64,000 bases of DNA from Sphingobacterium athyrii (GTDB lineage Bacteria; Bacteroidota; Bacteroidia; Sphingobacteriales; Sphingobacteriaceae). Position numbers and translations under genes: made by a program. Location of the stretch: positions 682,614 through 746,613 of the forward strand of contig NZ_QCXX01000004.1 of the NCBI RefSeq assembly GCF_003071065.1, read 5' to 3'. Shown here in pieces: positions 52,140 to 60,545 of this stretch. Each line of letters begins with the position of its first letter. Position 1 is the stretch's first letter. Below the pieces are notes generated by a model that was not told the origin of the DNA, made no database searches, and saw only the letters and a list, made by a program, of their open reading frames with translations.

Positions 52140-53210
52140 TTATTTCACCAAGTAGTTCCATCCAAATGAATCAGCTAATTTACCGTAGCGCAATTCATTC
52201 AGGTAATTTAAGACTTTATTGGAGAACTCGCGGCCTTCCACCGGAGGCAAGTTGTAGTCTTGTCCTTCAAAACCGATACGGCTGATGTGTGTTATCGTTG
52301 CTGCTGTTCCAGCGGCAAATGCCTCGGTTACTGTTCCCGATTTGATGCCATCGATAAGCTCCTGAACGGATACTTTTCGCTGTTCGGTTTTATATCCCCA
52401 TTTATCCGCTAACTCCATAATGGTACGACGGGTTACACCATGTAAGATCGTATCACCATGTGGTGTGATAATGGTATCGCCAATACGGAAAATAAGGTTT
52501 GCAGTACCGGCTTCTTCAATATATTTGTGTTCAGCTGCGTCAGTCCACATAATTTGATCGTAGCCTTCATCATTAGCCAGTTGGGTTGGGTAAAGCGACA
52601 ATGCATAATTACCGGCATTTTTCGAGAATCCAACACCGCCTTCGGCTGCACGCGTATAGTAAGTTTCAACTTTTAAGCTAATGGGTTTACTATAGTAAGC
52701 ACCTACCGGTCCTGTAATAATGATAAATTTGTACGATTTGGATGGATGTACACCCAAAGCGGCTTCCGTACCGAACATAAATGGGCGGATATATAAAGAA
52801 GAACCTTCTTTAGCAGGAACCCAATTCCGGTCAATATCCAATAGCTTGCTCAGTCCATCCATGAAGATTTCTTCAGGGACTTCAGGCATCTGAAGCCGGG
52901 CTGCTGATTTGTTGAATCTTTCCCAGTTTCTATCCGGACGAAAGATACTCACCGTACCATCTGCAAATTTATAAGCTTTAATACCTTCAAATATCGCTTG
53001 ACCATAATGTAAAGCAGACATCGAAGGACTGATACTGATATCTCCATAAGGGACGATGCTGACATCTTTCCATTCACCATCATCATAGTCTGCGACCAGC
53101 ATGTGGTCGGATAATATCTTTCCGAATTTTAGATTGTCGAAATCTACTTGCGAGAGTCTTGAATTTTGAGTTGGCTCTACGCGAATTGAATAGTTCTCTG
53201 TCGCGTTCAT
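52140..53210 (-). CDS. ilvE: Branched-chain amino acid aminotransferase
   Basis: PLP-dependent class IV aminotransferase that makes Leu, Ile and Val from their 2-oxo acids. 356 aa, the longer type-II form. Landmarks: SPSMSALHYGQAIFEGIKAY, FRPDRNWERFNKSAARLQMP, the PLP Lys in GFSKNAGNYALSLYPTQLAN, EEAGTANLIFRIGDTIITPH, GVTRRTIMELADKWG and EAFAAGTAATITHI. Complete. It is transcribed alone on the minus strand. Confidence 0.95.
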   Translation of the reverse strand: MNATENYSIRVEPTQNSRLSQVDFDNLKFGKILSDHMLVADYDDGEWKDVSIVPYGDISISPSMSALHYGQAIFEGIKAYKFADGTVSIFRPDRNWERFNKSAARLQMPEVPEEIFMDGLSKLLDIDRNWVPAKEGSSLYIRPFMFGTEAALGVHPSKSYKFIIITGPVGAYYSKPISLKVETYYTRAAEGGVGFSKNAGNYALSLYPTQLANDEGYDQIMWTDAAEHKYIEEAGTANLIFRIGDTIITPHGDTILHGVTRRTIMELADKWGYKTEQRKVSVQELIDGIKSGTVTEAFAAGTAATITHISRIGFEGQDYNLPPVEGREFSNKVLNYLNELRYGKLADSFGWNYLVK

Positions 53211-53530
53211 CTTATTTTTTATATTACTTAGGCTAAGTTAGGAAAAATTGAAATATAAACCGCACTTTGTCCGGATAATTTCCCGTTTGGCAAAATGCCT
53301 TTTATTTCGGACAGTCATTCTCCAAATGACTACACTTTTTATATAAAAATGAAAGATTTGACTTAGAAATTTTTAGAATCAGTCCATTATTAATTAAATG
53401 TATTAATTTTATATTAATTAACAATCAGCTTGCATTTATGGCATAAAGTTTGGCAATAAAGAATGCGGCCATGGATGGGCATCTGGTTCGCTTTACGCTA
53501 TAAAATCACTTATCATAAAATAAACTTAGT
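53211..53530. other. Intergenic region upstream of ilvE
   Basis: 320 AT-rich bases that should contain the ilvE promoter on the minus strand and perhaps one for the small ORF at 53531 on the plus strand. No confident element or hairpin can be named. Confidence 0.35.
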
Positions 53531-53689
53531 ATGGAATTGACTCACAGTCTTAACAAAAGCAATGAAGTAACATCGGGTGAAACTCGCGAATTGTTACAGC
53601 GTGATGTTGAAATTCAAAAGAAAGGTATTTCTGTGAATTTTATCCTTGGTTTTTTTGTGTTTTTGTATAAAACCGCAATTAAACCCTAA
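53531..53689 (+). CDS. Possible 52-aa small membrane protein
   Basis: An ATG-started frame encoding MELTHSLNKSNEVTSGETRE, then LLQRDVEIQKKG and a C-terminal hydrophobic segment of about 18 residues (ISVNFILGFFVFLYKTAI), ending KP. The layout (charged helix, then one membrane segment) is plausible for a single-span small protein. No family is recognised, and it may be a chance frame; isolation from other genes and the absence of a clear promoter keep confidence low. Confidence 0.35.
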   Translation: MELTHSLNKSNEVTSGETRELLQRDVEIQKKGISVNFILGFFVFLYKTAIKP

Positions 53690-53696
53690 AACAAAA

Positions 53697-53735
53697 AGAT
53701 TAGCCAAAAATGTATTGGAAAATTTTGGCTAATCT
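53697..53735 (-). terminator. Terminator of the GH3-like gene
   Basis: A perfect 13-bp stem (53697-53709 with 53723-53735). On the minus strand the stem is followed by a T-rich run, so it terminates transcription coming from the GH3-like gene that ends at 53756. Confidence 0.75.
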
Positions 53736-53755
53736 CCACTAGGACAGACCTCCGG

Positions 53756-55270
53756 TCAATCTTGTAAAATCTTTAGAAGCGGATCGAGATACTCTCTATT
53801 ATTGCTCAGCCTTGGAACTTTATTCTGTCCACCTAATTTACCCCTAGACTTCATCCATTTATAAAAAGTGTCTGACGGCGCATTATGGACAATGGGCGAT
53901 TGGAGTGCCATATTCTTAAAGCGTTTTGCATCGTAATCCGAATTGATTTCCCGCAACTTTGCATCCAATATTTCACAAAAACGGTTAAAATCATTAGGCT
54001 GCTGTTCGAATTCGATAACCCATTCGTGTGCGCCAGCTTCTGCTTCCCGAAAATATACCGGGCCCGCGGTATAATCTTTAATTCGGGCATCTGTCAATTT
54101 GCTCGCTTCTGCCAATGCTTGTTCGGCATTGTCCACGATTACTTCTTCACCAAATGTATTGATGTATTGTTTTGTGCGGCCTGATATCTGAAAACGGTAA
54201 GGTGAGAGCGATGTAAACTTGATCGTATCACCTATCTTATAACGCCATAGTCCAGCGTTGGTGGATATGATCAGCGCATAGTTCTTGCCGATTTCCACTT
54301 GATCCAAGCGTAGCGTTGTTGGATTTTCATCATGCATTCTTTCCACCGGAAGGAATTCATAATAGATCCCATAGTCCAGCATCAGCAGCAGATCTTCGGA
54401 ATCAGATCTGTCCTGTAAACCAAAATATCCTTCTGAGGCATTGTAGTTTTCCAGATAATACATTTTGTCTGAAGGTATCAGCTTGTGAAATTGCTCGCGG
54501 TAAGGCTTGAAACTCACGCCACCGTGACCATAAAATTCCAGATTTGGCCATACCTCCAATAAATTATCCTTGCCCGTGATTTCCAAAATACGCTTGGCCA
54601 TCACAATATTCCAGGTTGGCACACCTGCTAGACTGGTTACATTTTCCTTAATGGTTATTTGGGCTATCTGTTCAATTTTCTCTTCAAAATTGGGATTTAA
54701 GGTCACCTCCATATTCGGGGTCCGCTTGAATTCTGCCCAAAAAGGGAGATTACGGATCAGGATCGAGGATAAGTCCCCATAATAAGAGTCGGGACTGAAG
54801 TTGTTGATCTGGGAAGAGCCACCGATGACAACTGATTTTCCCGTGAAAACACGGTTTTCGGGTCTATTGTGGCAGTAAATGGTCAACATGTCCTTACCGC
54901 CCTGAAAATGACATTCTTCCAAAGCCTCTTCACTGACGGGGATAAATTTGCTACGGTCAGAGGTTGTTCCCGAAGATTTTGCAAACCATTTGATATCCGA
55001 AGGCCACAGAATATTCTGCTCACCTTTGATCATGCGGTCTACATAACCTTTGATATCATCGTAGTCCTGTATAGGGACACGTTCTTTAAATATTTCAGGT
55101 GTGAGTATACTTGTGTAATCGTATTTCTTTCCCCATTCTGTTGCCTCTGCGGTAGAAATTAAACTTTGGAACCATTCTTCTTGGACATCGTGTGGATATT
55201 TCATAAAAAGTTCGATCTGGTGAATCCTTTTTTTCATGAACCAAGTAAAAATGGAGTTTAATAAGGCCAT
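53756..55270 (-). CDS. GH3-family (auxin-responsive GH3-like) acyl-adenylate protein
   Basis: A 504-aa bacterial member of the GH3 family, which belongs to the acyl-adenylate-forming superfamily; plant relatives conjugate amino acids to hormones. Family marks: WFAKSSGTTSDRSKFIPVSE (ATP-binding region), the long GH3 core with VTSLAGVPTWNIVMAKRILE, EFYGHGGVSFKPYREQFHKL, NASEGYFGLQ and the C-terminal GRTKQYINTFGEEVIVDNAE. The bacterial substrate is unknown. It is 17 bases downstream of lptB and probably co-transcribed with it. Confidence 0.9.
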   Translation of the reverse strand: MALLNSIFTWFMKKRIHQIELFMKYPHDVQEEWFQSLISTAEATEWGKKYDYTSILTPEIFKERVPIQDYDDIKGYVDRMIKGEQNILWPSDIKWFAKSSGTTSDRSKFIPVSEEALEECHFQGGKDMLTIYCHNRPENRVFTGKSVVIGGSSQINNFSPDSYYGDLSSILIRNLPFWAEFKRTPNMEVTLNPNFEEKIEQIAQITIKENVTSLAGVPTWNIVMAKRILEITGKDNLLEVWPNLEFYGHGGVSFKPYREQFHKLIPSDKMYYLENYNASEGYFGLQDRSDSEDLLLMLDYGIYYEFLPVERMHDENPTTLRLDQVEIGKNYALIISTNAGLWRYKIGDTIKFTSLSPYRFQISGRTKQYINTFGEEVIVDNAEQALAEASKLTDARIKDYTAGPVYFREAEAGAHEWVIEFEQQPNDFNRFCEILDAKLREINSDYDAKRFKNMALQSPIVHNAPSDTFYKWMKSRGKLGGQNKVPRLSNNREYLDPLLKILQD

Positions 55271-55287
55271 AGGGTATTCTTTTTGCT

Positions 55288-56022
55288 TTAAAATTTTTTC
55301 CTTCTTAATTCAAAATGACGACCAAGGTAGAATTTTCGCGCGAGCTCATTATCGGCAATCTCTTCAGGTGTGCCGGTCAGCATGATTTTTCCTTCGGTCA
55401 AAAGATAAGCTCTATCCGTAATGGATAAAGTTTCCTGTACGTTGTGATCGGTAATTAGGATACCAATATTGCGCGTTTTGAGTTTGGCAACGATCGTTTG
55501 TATTTCCTCTACGGCAATAGGGTCGACCCCTGCAAATGGTTCATCCAAAAGGATAAATGCTGGATTTGCCGCTAATGCCCTAGCGATTTCCGTACGGCGG
55601 CGTTCGCCCCCCGACAAAAGATCACCTCTGTTTTTACGAACGCGGTGGAGACTAAATTCGGATAACAACTCCTCCAGCTTGGCCATACGTTCTTCTTTGT
55701 TGGGATAATGGATCTCCAGTACTGCAAGAATATTATTCTCCACGGATAACTTGCGGAAAACAGAAGCTTCCTGAGCCAAATAACCTATTCCGCGTTGTGC
55801 ACGTTGGTACATGGCATCTTGTGTGATTTCTTGATCATCCAAGAATACTTTTCCTTCATTGGGTTTGATCAGACCCACAATCATATAGAAAGAGGTCGTT
55901 TTACCGGCACCATTTGGTCCCAATAATCCTACGATTTCTCCTTGCTCTACATGAAAGGACACGTTGTTGACAACCGTGCGTTGTTTATATTTTTTTATGA
56001 GATGTTCTGCCTTTAAAATCAT
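55288..56022 (-). CDS. lptB: LPS export ABC transporter ATP-binding protein
   Basis: ATPase of the Lpt machine that moves lipopolysaccharide from the inner to the outer membrane. 244 aa with Walker A LLGPNGAGKTTSFYMIVGLI, signature LSGGERRRTEIARALAANPA, Walker B FILLDEPFAGVDPIAVEEI and the H-loop ITDHNVQETL. The LptB-type sequence GIGYLAQEASVFRKLSVE fits the Q-loop. Complete; sits upstream of the GH3-like gene on the minus strand, with a 223-base gap to recJ. Confidence 0.96.
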   Translation of the reverse strand: MILKAEHLIKKYKQRTVVNNVSFHVEQGEIVGLLGPNGAGKTTSFYMIVGLIKPNEGKVFLDDQEITQDAMYQRAQRGIGYLAQEASVFRKLSVENNILAVLEIHYPNKEERMAKLEELLSEFSLHRVRKNRGDLLSGGERRRTEIARALAANPAFILLDEPFAGVDPIAVEEIQTIVAKLKTRNIGILITDHNVQETLSITDRAYLLTEGKIMLTGTPEEIADNELARKFYLGRHFELRRKKF

Positions 56023-56158
56023 CTTCTTGCTTTATCTTGTCACTATAATTGCTGCTCTATGTGTTCCCTCAAAAAACAGATCAGACTGAATTCGATGCGG
56101 AAATCGCTGTTGGAGCATTTTGATGCAAATCTATGGTAAATATATTTAATATCTTCTT

Positions 56159-56189
56159 AGTATTAAGTATTTAGATTGTAGTATTTAGA
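56159..56189 (-). repeat. Dispersed AT-rich repeat in the recJ-lptB gap
   Basis: Another copy of the CTAAATACTTAATACTA-type motif (compare 15288-15316, 47719-47740, 48941-48970), about 140 bases before the lptB start on the minus strand. Confidence 0.4.
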
Positions 56190-56245
56190 CCACTGTGGTG
56201 CTCTATGCTTAAGAAGCTAAGTACACCTTATTCAAATAAAAAAAA

Positions 56246-57946
56246 CTAGTATCGTATTCCCTTGATGTTAAGCTGTAAGTTTCTCTTGTTGCGCCACACG
56301 TTTTCCTCGATACTATAACAGATATCGAAACTCTGGCCTGAATTGATAAGACTGATATGTTCGGCCAATCCGAAACCGATGCAGTCAAAAGAGGCAGAGT
56401 CTTCCTGAACCACGGTCATTTTTAAATGATTTGTACCGACGGGGAAAGCCGGACCTACCGCACTTACCTTTTTGCTCAGGAAAATCGGTGCTTCATTCTG
56501 TGGACCAAATGGCTCAAACTGCTGGAGTATGCGGAAAAACTTTGCGTCGATATCCTTTAGGTGAAGTTTAGCGTCGATCAGAATTTCCTGTGTCAGCATC
56601 TCCGGACTGATTCTTCGGGCGACAACCTCTTCAAAGCGATCTTGAAACAGACTTACATTATCAAGTGACATGGTTAGTCCAGCGGCGTATTTATGTCCCC
56701 CGAACTGTTCGAGCAGGTCGGCACATTCGTTTAGGGCCTCATATAAATCAAATCCGATCACTGACCTGCAGGATCCCGCGATATGACCATTTGTTTCCGT
56801 CAATATAATGGTCGGGCGGTAATATTTCTCGGTCAATCGTGAGGCAACGATACCGATAACACCTTTATGCCAGTCTGCTTTGTATAATACGGTAGATTTT
56901 CGGCTTTTGAGCACGACGTTCTCCTCAATCAGCGCCAGCGCCTCCTCGGTTATCTTCAGGTCAAAATCCTTGCGGACATTATTTTGGTCATCAATACTCG
57001 AACTGAAATCTTTAGCCTCCTGTAAGGATTTTGAAATTAATAATTTAACAGCATCCTTGGCATGGTCTATCCTTCCGGCGGCATTGATGCGTGGGCCGAT
57101 CTGGAAGACAATATCATTGACCGTGAAGGTCTTTGTTCTATTATTGGAAAGGTCAATCAGGGCTTTTAGTCCAACGCAAGGGTTGGTATTGAGCTTGATT
57201 AATCCAAAATGGCTTAAGATTCTGTTCTCTCCGGTGATCGGAACAATGTCTGAAGCGATACTGACCGCGACCAGATCTAAAAACTGATAACAGGCATTGA
57301 TATCCATGCCATTGGTCAGGATGAAAGCCTGAATGATCTTGAATCCGATGCCACAACCCGAAAGTTCTTTATACGGATAATCACAATCGGCACGTTTTGG
57401 ATCTAACACGGCGAAAGCCTTTGGAAGTTCTTCTCCCGGCAGATGGTGGTCGCCGATGATAAAGTCTATCCCTTTGCTGTTGGCATACTCAATCTTATCG
57501 ATGGCCTTTATGCCGCAATCCAATGCGATAATTAAAGTAAATCCATTTGCAGCAGCATAGTCAATACCTTGTGTAGATATACCGTATCCCTCCGCATAAC
57601 GGTCGGGAATATAAAACTCAAGCTGACTATGGAATTCTCTGAAAAAGCTGTAGACTACGGCAACGGCTGTTGTGCCATCGACATCATAGTCACCATAGAT
57701 TAGAATTTTTTCTTTGTTGCCAATGGCCTGGATGATTCGGGATATGGCTTTTTCCATATCTTTCATCAAAAATGGATCGTGCAAATCGGACAATTGTGGT
57801 CTAAAAAACTGTTTTGCTTCATCAAAACTTCCAATTCCCCTGCTGACGAGCAACTCTGTTAATACAGCGTTGATATTTAATTCCTCGCGCAGTTTGTTGG
57901 TTATTTTGACATCAGTTTTAGATTTTAGTACCCACCTTTTTTGCAT
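56246..57946 (-). CDS. recJ: Single-stranded-DNA-specific exonuclease RecJ
   Basis: 5'-3' exonuclease acting on single-stranded DNA in recombination and repair. 566 aa with the DHH-family motifs: ILIYGDYDVDGTTAVAVVYS (motif I), TLIIALDCGIKAIDKIEYAN, IIGDHHLPGEELP (DHH), the SGCGIGFKIIQA motif, and the DHHA1 domain with GSCRSVIGFDLYEALNECAD and QFGGHKYAAGLTM. The C-terminal OB-fold is present. The start at 57946 (MQKRWVL) is preferred over 57958 because it matches typical N-termini. The start overlaps the promoter of the divergent MBL gene. Confidence 0.95.
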   Translation of the reverse strand: MQKRWVLKSKTDVKITNKLREELNINAVLTELLVSRGIGSFDEAKQFFRPQLSDLHDPFLMKDMEKAISRIIQAIGNKEKILIYGDYDVDGTTAVAVVYSFFREFHSQLEFYIPDRYAEGYGISTQGIDYAAANGFTLIIALDCGIKAIDKIEYANSKGIDFIIGDHHLPGEELPKAFAVLDPKRADCDYPYKELSGCGIGFKIIQAFILTNGMDINACYQFLDLVAVSIASDIVPITGENRILSHFGLIKLNTNPCVGLKALIDLSNNRTKTFTVNDIVFQIGPRINAAGRIDHAKDAVKLLISKSLQEAKDFSSSIDDQNNVRKDFDLKITEEALALIEENVVLKSRKSTVLYKADWHKGVIGIVASRLTEKYYRPTIILTETNGHIAGSCRSVIGFDLYEALNECADLLEQFGGHKYAAGLTMSLDNVSLFQDRFEEVVARRISPEMLTQEILIDAKLHLKDIDAKFFRILQQFEPFGPQNEAPIFLSKKVSAVGPAFPVGTNHLKMTVVQEDSASFDCIGFGLAEHISLINSGQSFDICYSIEENVWRNKRNLQLNIKGIRY

Positions 57947-57953
57947 ATCTTTG
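57946..57953 (+). promoter_or_regulatory. Promoter -7 element of the MBL-fold gene
   Basis: TATCTTTGC, an exact match to the TAnnTTTG consensus plus C, on the plus strand. It overlaps the recJ start-codon region on the other strand and lies 107 bases before the MBL ATG. Confidence 0.45.
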
Positions 57954-58060
57954 CACAATATTTTAAGTGTAAATATACGTTTTAAGGCTGGACTTACCTA
58001 ATTCCTAAACCTGGTATTGACCATCTGTTGCTTAACGTGCATATTCCCAATGTTTTAAAT

Positions 58061-58840
58061 ATGGTGCAGGCTTATTCTCTATATGAAGGTTCTTTTTCCG
58101 TTGATAAAAGTAGAAAATTCGTTCCCTTTGATCCGGCTGTAGATGATCCGAAAGATCGTCCCGGATCCATGTTTATCCATGTTCATCCTTTTTTGATCAA
58201 AACAGAATCAGGTATTGTGATCTGTGATACCGGTCTGGGGCATACGGATGACCAGGGTGTGCTGAAGCTGTACAATAATATCCGCAAATTGGGTTATGAA
58301 CCCGATGATGTAAAATATGTATTGATGTCACATCTGCATAAGGATCATGCCGGTGGTATGGTAAAAATGGAAGAAGGCTCGCCCCGTATTGCATTTCCGG
58401 AGGCTGAATATATTGTGCAAAGAGGCGAATGGGAGGACGCCTATTCTGGTATCTCCAGTTCCTACCGTACAGAGATTTTTGATGTTGTCCAACGGAGCGG
58501 AAACCTTGTGTTGGTGGAGGGGGAAGGAGCGATAAATACTGAAATCAGCTATGTGCATAATGGCGGACATACACCAAATCACCAGGCATTTCACATCCGT
58601 ACAGGGGGAGAGCACTATTTTTTCGGAGGCGATGTGTTGCCTGAACCCGAGGAAATTTTTCATAATTACGTGGCTAAATACGATTTTGACGGACGACGCT
58701 CGAAAGAGCTCCGACAGCGGTATTGGACAGAGGGGGCTCCCGAAGGCTGGATTTTTCTGTTCTATCACTCAAAAAATATAACCATGGGCCGTAGCCAGCT
58801 GCGTTCGGATGGAAGTTACAAGCTTATTGAAGCGGGGTAG
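58061..58840 (+). CDS. MBL-fold metallo-hydrolase
   Basis: A cytoplasmic metallo-beta-lactamase-fold protein of 259 aa. It has the metal-binding HxHxDH motif in VLMSHLHKDHAGGMVKM, the upstream IVICDTGLGH segment (Asp), a later His in YVHNGGHTPNHQAFHIRTGG, the Asp in HYFFGGDVLPEP and a final His in FLFYHSKNITMG. These fit a binuclear metal site. A TTG-started frame begins at 58028; the ATG at 58061 is preferred. The substrate is not identifiable from sequence (lactones, phosphodiesters or thioesters are all possible). Confidence 0.85.
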   Translation: MVQAYSLYEGSFSVDKSRKFVPFDPAVDDPKDRPGSMFIHVHPFLIKTESGIVICDTGLGHTDDQGVLKLYNNIRKLGYEPDDVKYVLMSHLHKDHAGGMVKMEEGSPRIAFPEAEYIVQRGEWEDAYSGISSSYRTEIFDVVQRSGNLVLVEGEGAINTEISYVHNGGHTPNHQAFHIRTGGEHYFFGGDVLPEPEEIFHNYVAKYDFDGRRSKELRQRYWTEGAPEGWIFLFYHSKNITMGRSQLRSDGSYKLIEAG

Positions 58841-58858
58841 AAAAAAAATGATATGTCA

Positions 58859-58898
58859 ATAAAAAGCCTCGTGGAATTTGAATTCCACAAGGCTTTTT
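58859..58898. terminator. Bidirectional terminator after the MBL gene
   Basis: A long stem (about 58861-58878 with 58881-58897, one mismatch, TG loop) with A- and T-tracts, between the MBL-fold gene (+) and the SusD gene (-). Confidence 0.82.
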
Positions 58899-58909
58899 TG
58901 ACGTCAGGT

Positions 58910-60532
58910 TTAATATCCAGCATTCTGCGGAAAAGCAGCCTCAGTATTGCTGTCGATGACTTCCTGTGGAATAGGCCAAAGAATAAATTCCTTCTTGACA
59001 ACATCTTTTGACTGGGGATTAAGTGCCTGTACACGGCGTAGGAAAACGTCGGCACCAAAGCGTGCTAATGTCATCCTGCGCATTTCTTCGCCCATAAGCT
59101 CTCTCGCACGTTCATCCAATATAAAATCTACATTGATTGCCGAAGCGTTGACCGGAGAGGCTTTGGCCCGGGCGCGCACCGCATTGATGGCATCCTTCGC
59201 CAGTTCAGGTTTATTGGCGCGCATATATGCTTCCGCCAATAAAAGATAGGTCTCGGCCAACCGTATTTTGACACGGTCTTTCATATTGCCTTCAAATGCA
59301 GGGTTTGCCGCTGTTTTTCCATAAAAAAACTTCGTGATTGTAGGAAATACATTGCCAGAAGCAATGATTGCATCGGTCAATACAACCTTCTTACCATAGA
59401 GTTCCGGAACAGAAGGATCATTATAATACCAATCCCGTTTGATATTGTAAGGGGAATTTCTGACGTCTTGTTTTTCATAGCTATCCAGCCACCACTGGTA
59501 CGGACGCACGTGACCGAGGCCCCTTCCTCCGAGTGAGTCGGCAAGGACAAAACCTTTTTGTTGGGAATAAAAAGGAACCCATGCGCGTTTGCTCCAATCT
59601 GTATAATTGTCACCGCCTCCCTGCGTATTGTATTCTAATTGAATGGCCCAGATAGTCTCTTGATTGCCAGACGAACGATTCTGATTGTTTTCGATAAACA
59701 TGTCGTGGAAATAGTCGCCGGGTTTGTCTTTCTCGGCTCCAAAGCGTTGATCGTTTAATTTAAAATAACCACTCTGAATCACTTTGTTAGCTGCTTCCGC
59801 AGCCAAATCTGGTTGACCAGCTTCAATATAAGCCTCAGCAAGATAATGCAATGCGGCCCATTTTGTCAATTTCCCTTCTTGAATTGGGCCTGGATCCTCA
59901 GGCAAGTTATCTCCAGCGTATTTAAGGTCCTCGATCATATGCGCCAAGACTTCAGCTTTAGGTGTACGGGTAAAATCGCGGCGCGGTGTTACCGAGACCT
60001 TGTCTACCCAGGGCACATCTCCGTAGAGGTTGATCAAATAACGATAGCTGTATGCGCGGAAGAAACGGGCTGTAGCTTCCACACGTTTTGGATCATTCTC
60101 TTTATCTGTCCATTGGATTGTATTTTTTGTTAATGCTTCCAGGATAATATTGGTATTTCCAATAAAACCATAGGCATACTTCCAGTAATTACGTACATAA
60201 GACGAAGCTGGGTTGAGGCTATAGTTGCTAAAAGGCGCTAAAGTAGCATCAGTTCCTGTGGTTTTGATCGCGACAATGTCTGTACCAACTTGTAAAGCTT
60301 CCTGCGGTGTTGCTCCCTGTGAAAATATACTGCCGTTCCAGGTCAGAAATTCCATCCGAGCGTACGAGTATAGACCGTTCAGACCCGTTTCAAAACCTTT
60401 GGTATTAATGTAGGTATTGTCAGGCGATTGAAAGCTGCTGGTATCTTCATTTAGAAAATTTTTGCTACAGCCAGTAAAGAATAGGCTAAGGCCAGCTAAA
60501 AGTGTATATAAAGTTGTGTTTCTTTTTTTCAT
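58910..60532 (-). CDS. SusD/RagB family outer membrane lipoprotein
   Basis: Lipoprotein partner of the SusC encoded just upstream on the same strand (541 aa). Signal peptide ending SLFFTGCSKNF (Cys21 from the chosen start). SusD hallmarks: RVEATARFFRAYSYRYLINL, YGDVPWVDK, KWAALHYLAEAYIEAGQPDL, RLAETYLLLAEAYMRANKPE and the C-terminal LDERARELMGEEMRRMTLAR, PIPQEVIDSN. A start nine codons earlier exists at 60559 but would overlap SusC; the ATG at 60532 begins right at the signal peptide. Operon with SusC, 13-base gap. Confidence 0.95.
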   Translation of the reverse strand: MKKRNTTLYTLLAGLSLFFTGCSKNFLNEDTSSFQSPDNTYINTKGFETGLNGLYSYARMEFLTWNGSIFSQGATPQEALQVGTDIVAIKTTGTDATLAPFSNYSLNPASSYVRNYWKYAYGFIGNTNIILEALTKNTIQWTDKENDPKRVEATARFFRAYSYRYLINLYGDVPWVDKVSVTPRRDFTRTPKAEVLAHMIEDLKYAGDNLPEDPGPIQEGKLTKWAALHYLAEAYIEAGQPDLAAEAANKVIQSGYFKLNDQRFGAEKDKPGDYFHDMFIENNQNRSSGNQETIWAIQLEYNTQGGGDNYTDWSKRAWVPFYSQQKGFVLADSLGGRGLGHVRPYQWWLDSYEKQDVRNSPYNIKRDWYYNDPSVPELYGKKVVLTDAIIASGNVFPTITKFFYGKTAANPAFEGNMKDRVKIRLAETYLLLAEAYMRANKPELAKDAINAVRARAKASPVNASAINVDFILDERARELMGEEMRRMTLARFGADVFLRRVQALNPQSKDVVKKEFILWPIPQEVIDSNTEAAFPQNAGY

Positions 60533-60545
60533 GATATTTAACTGT

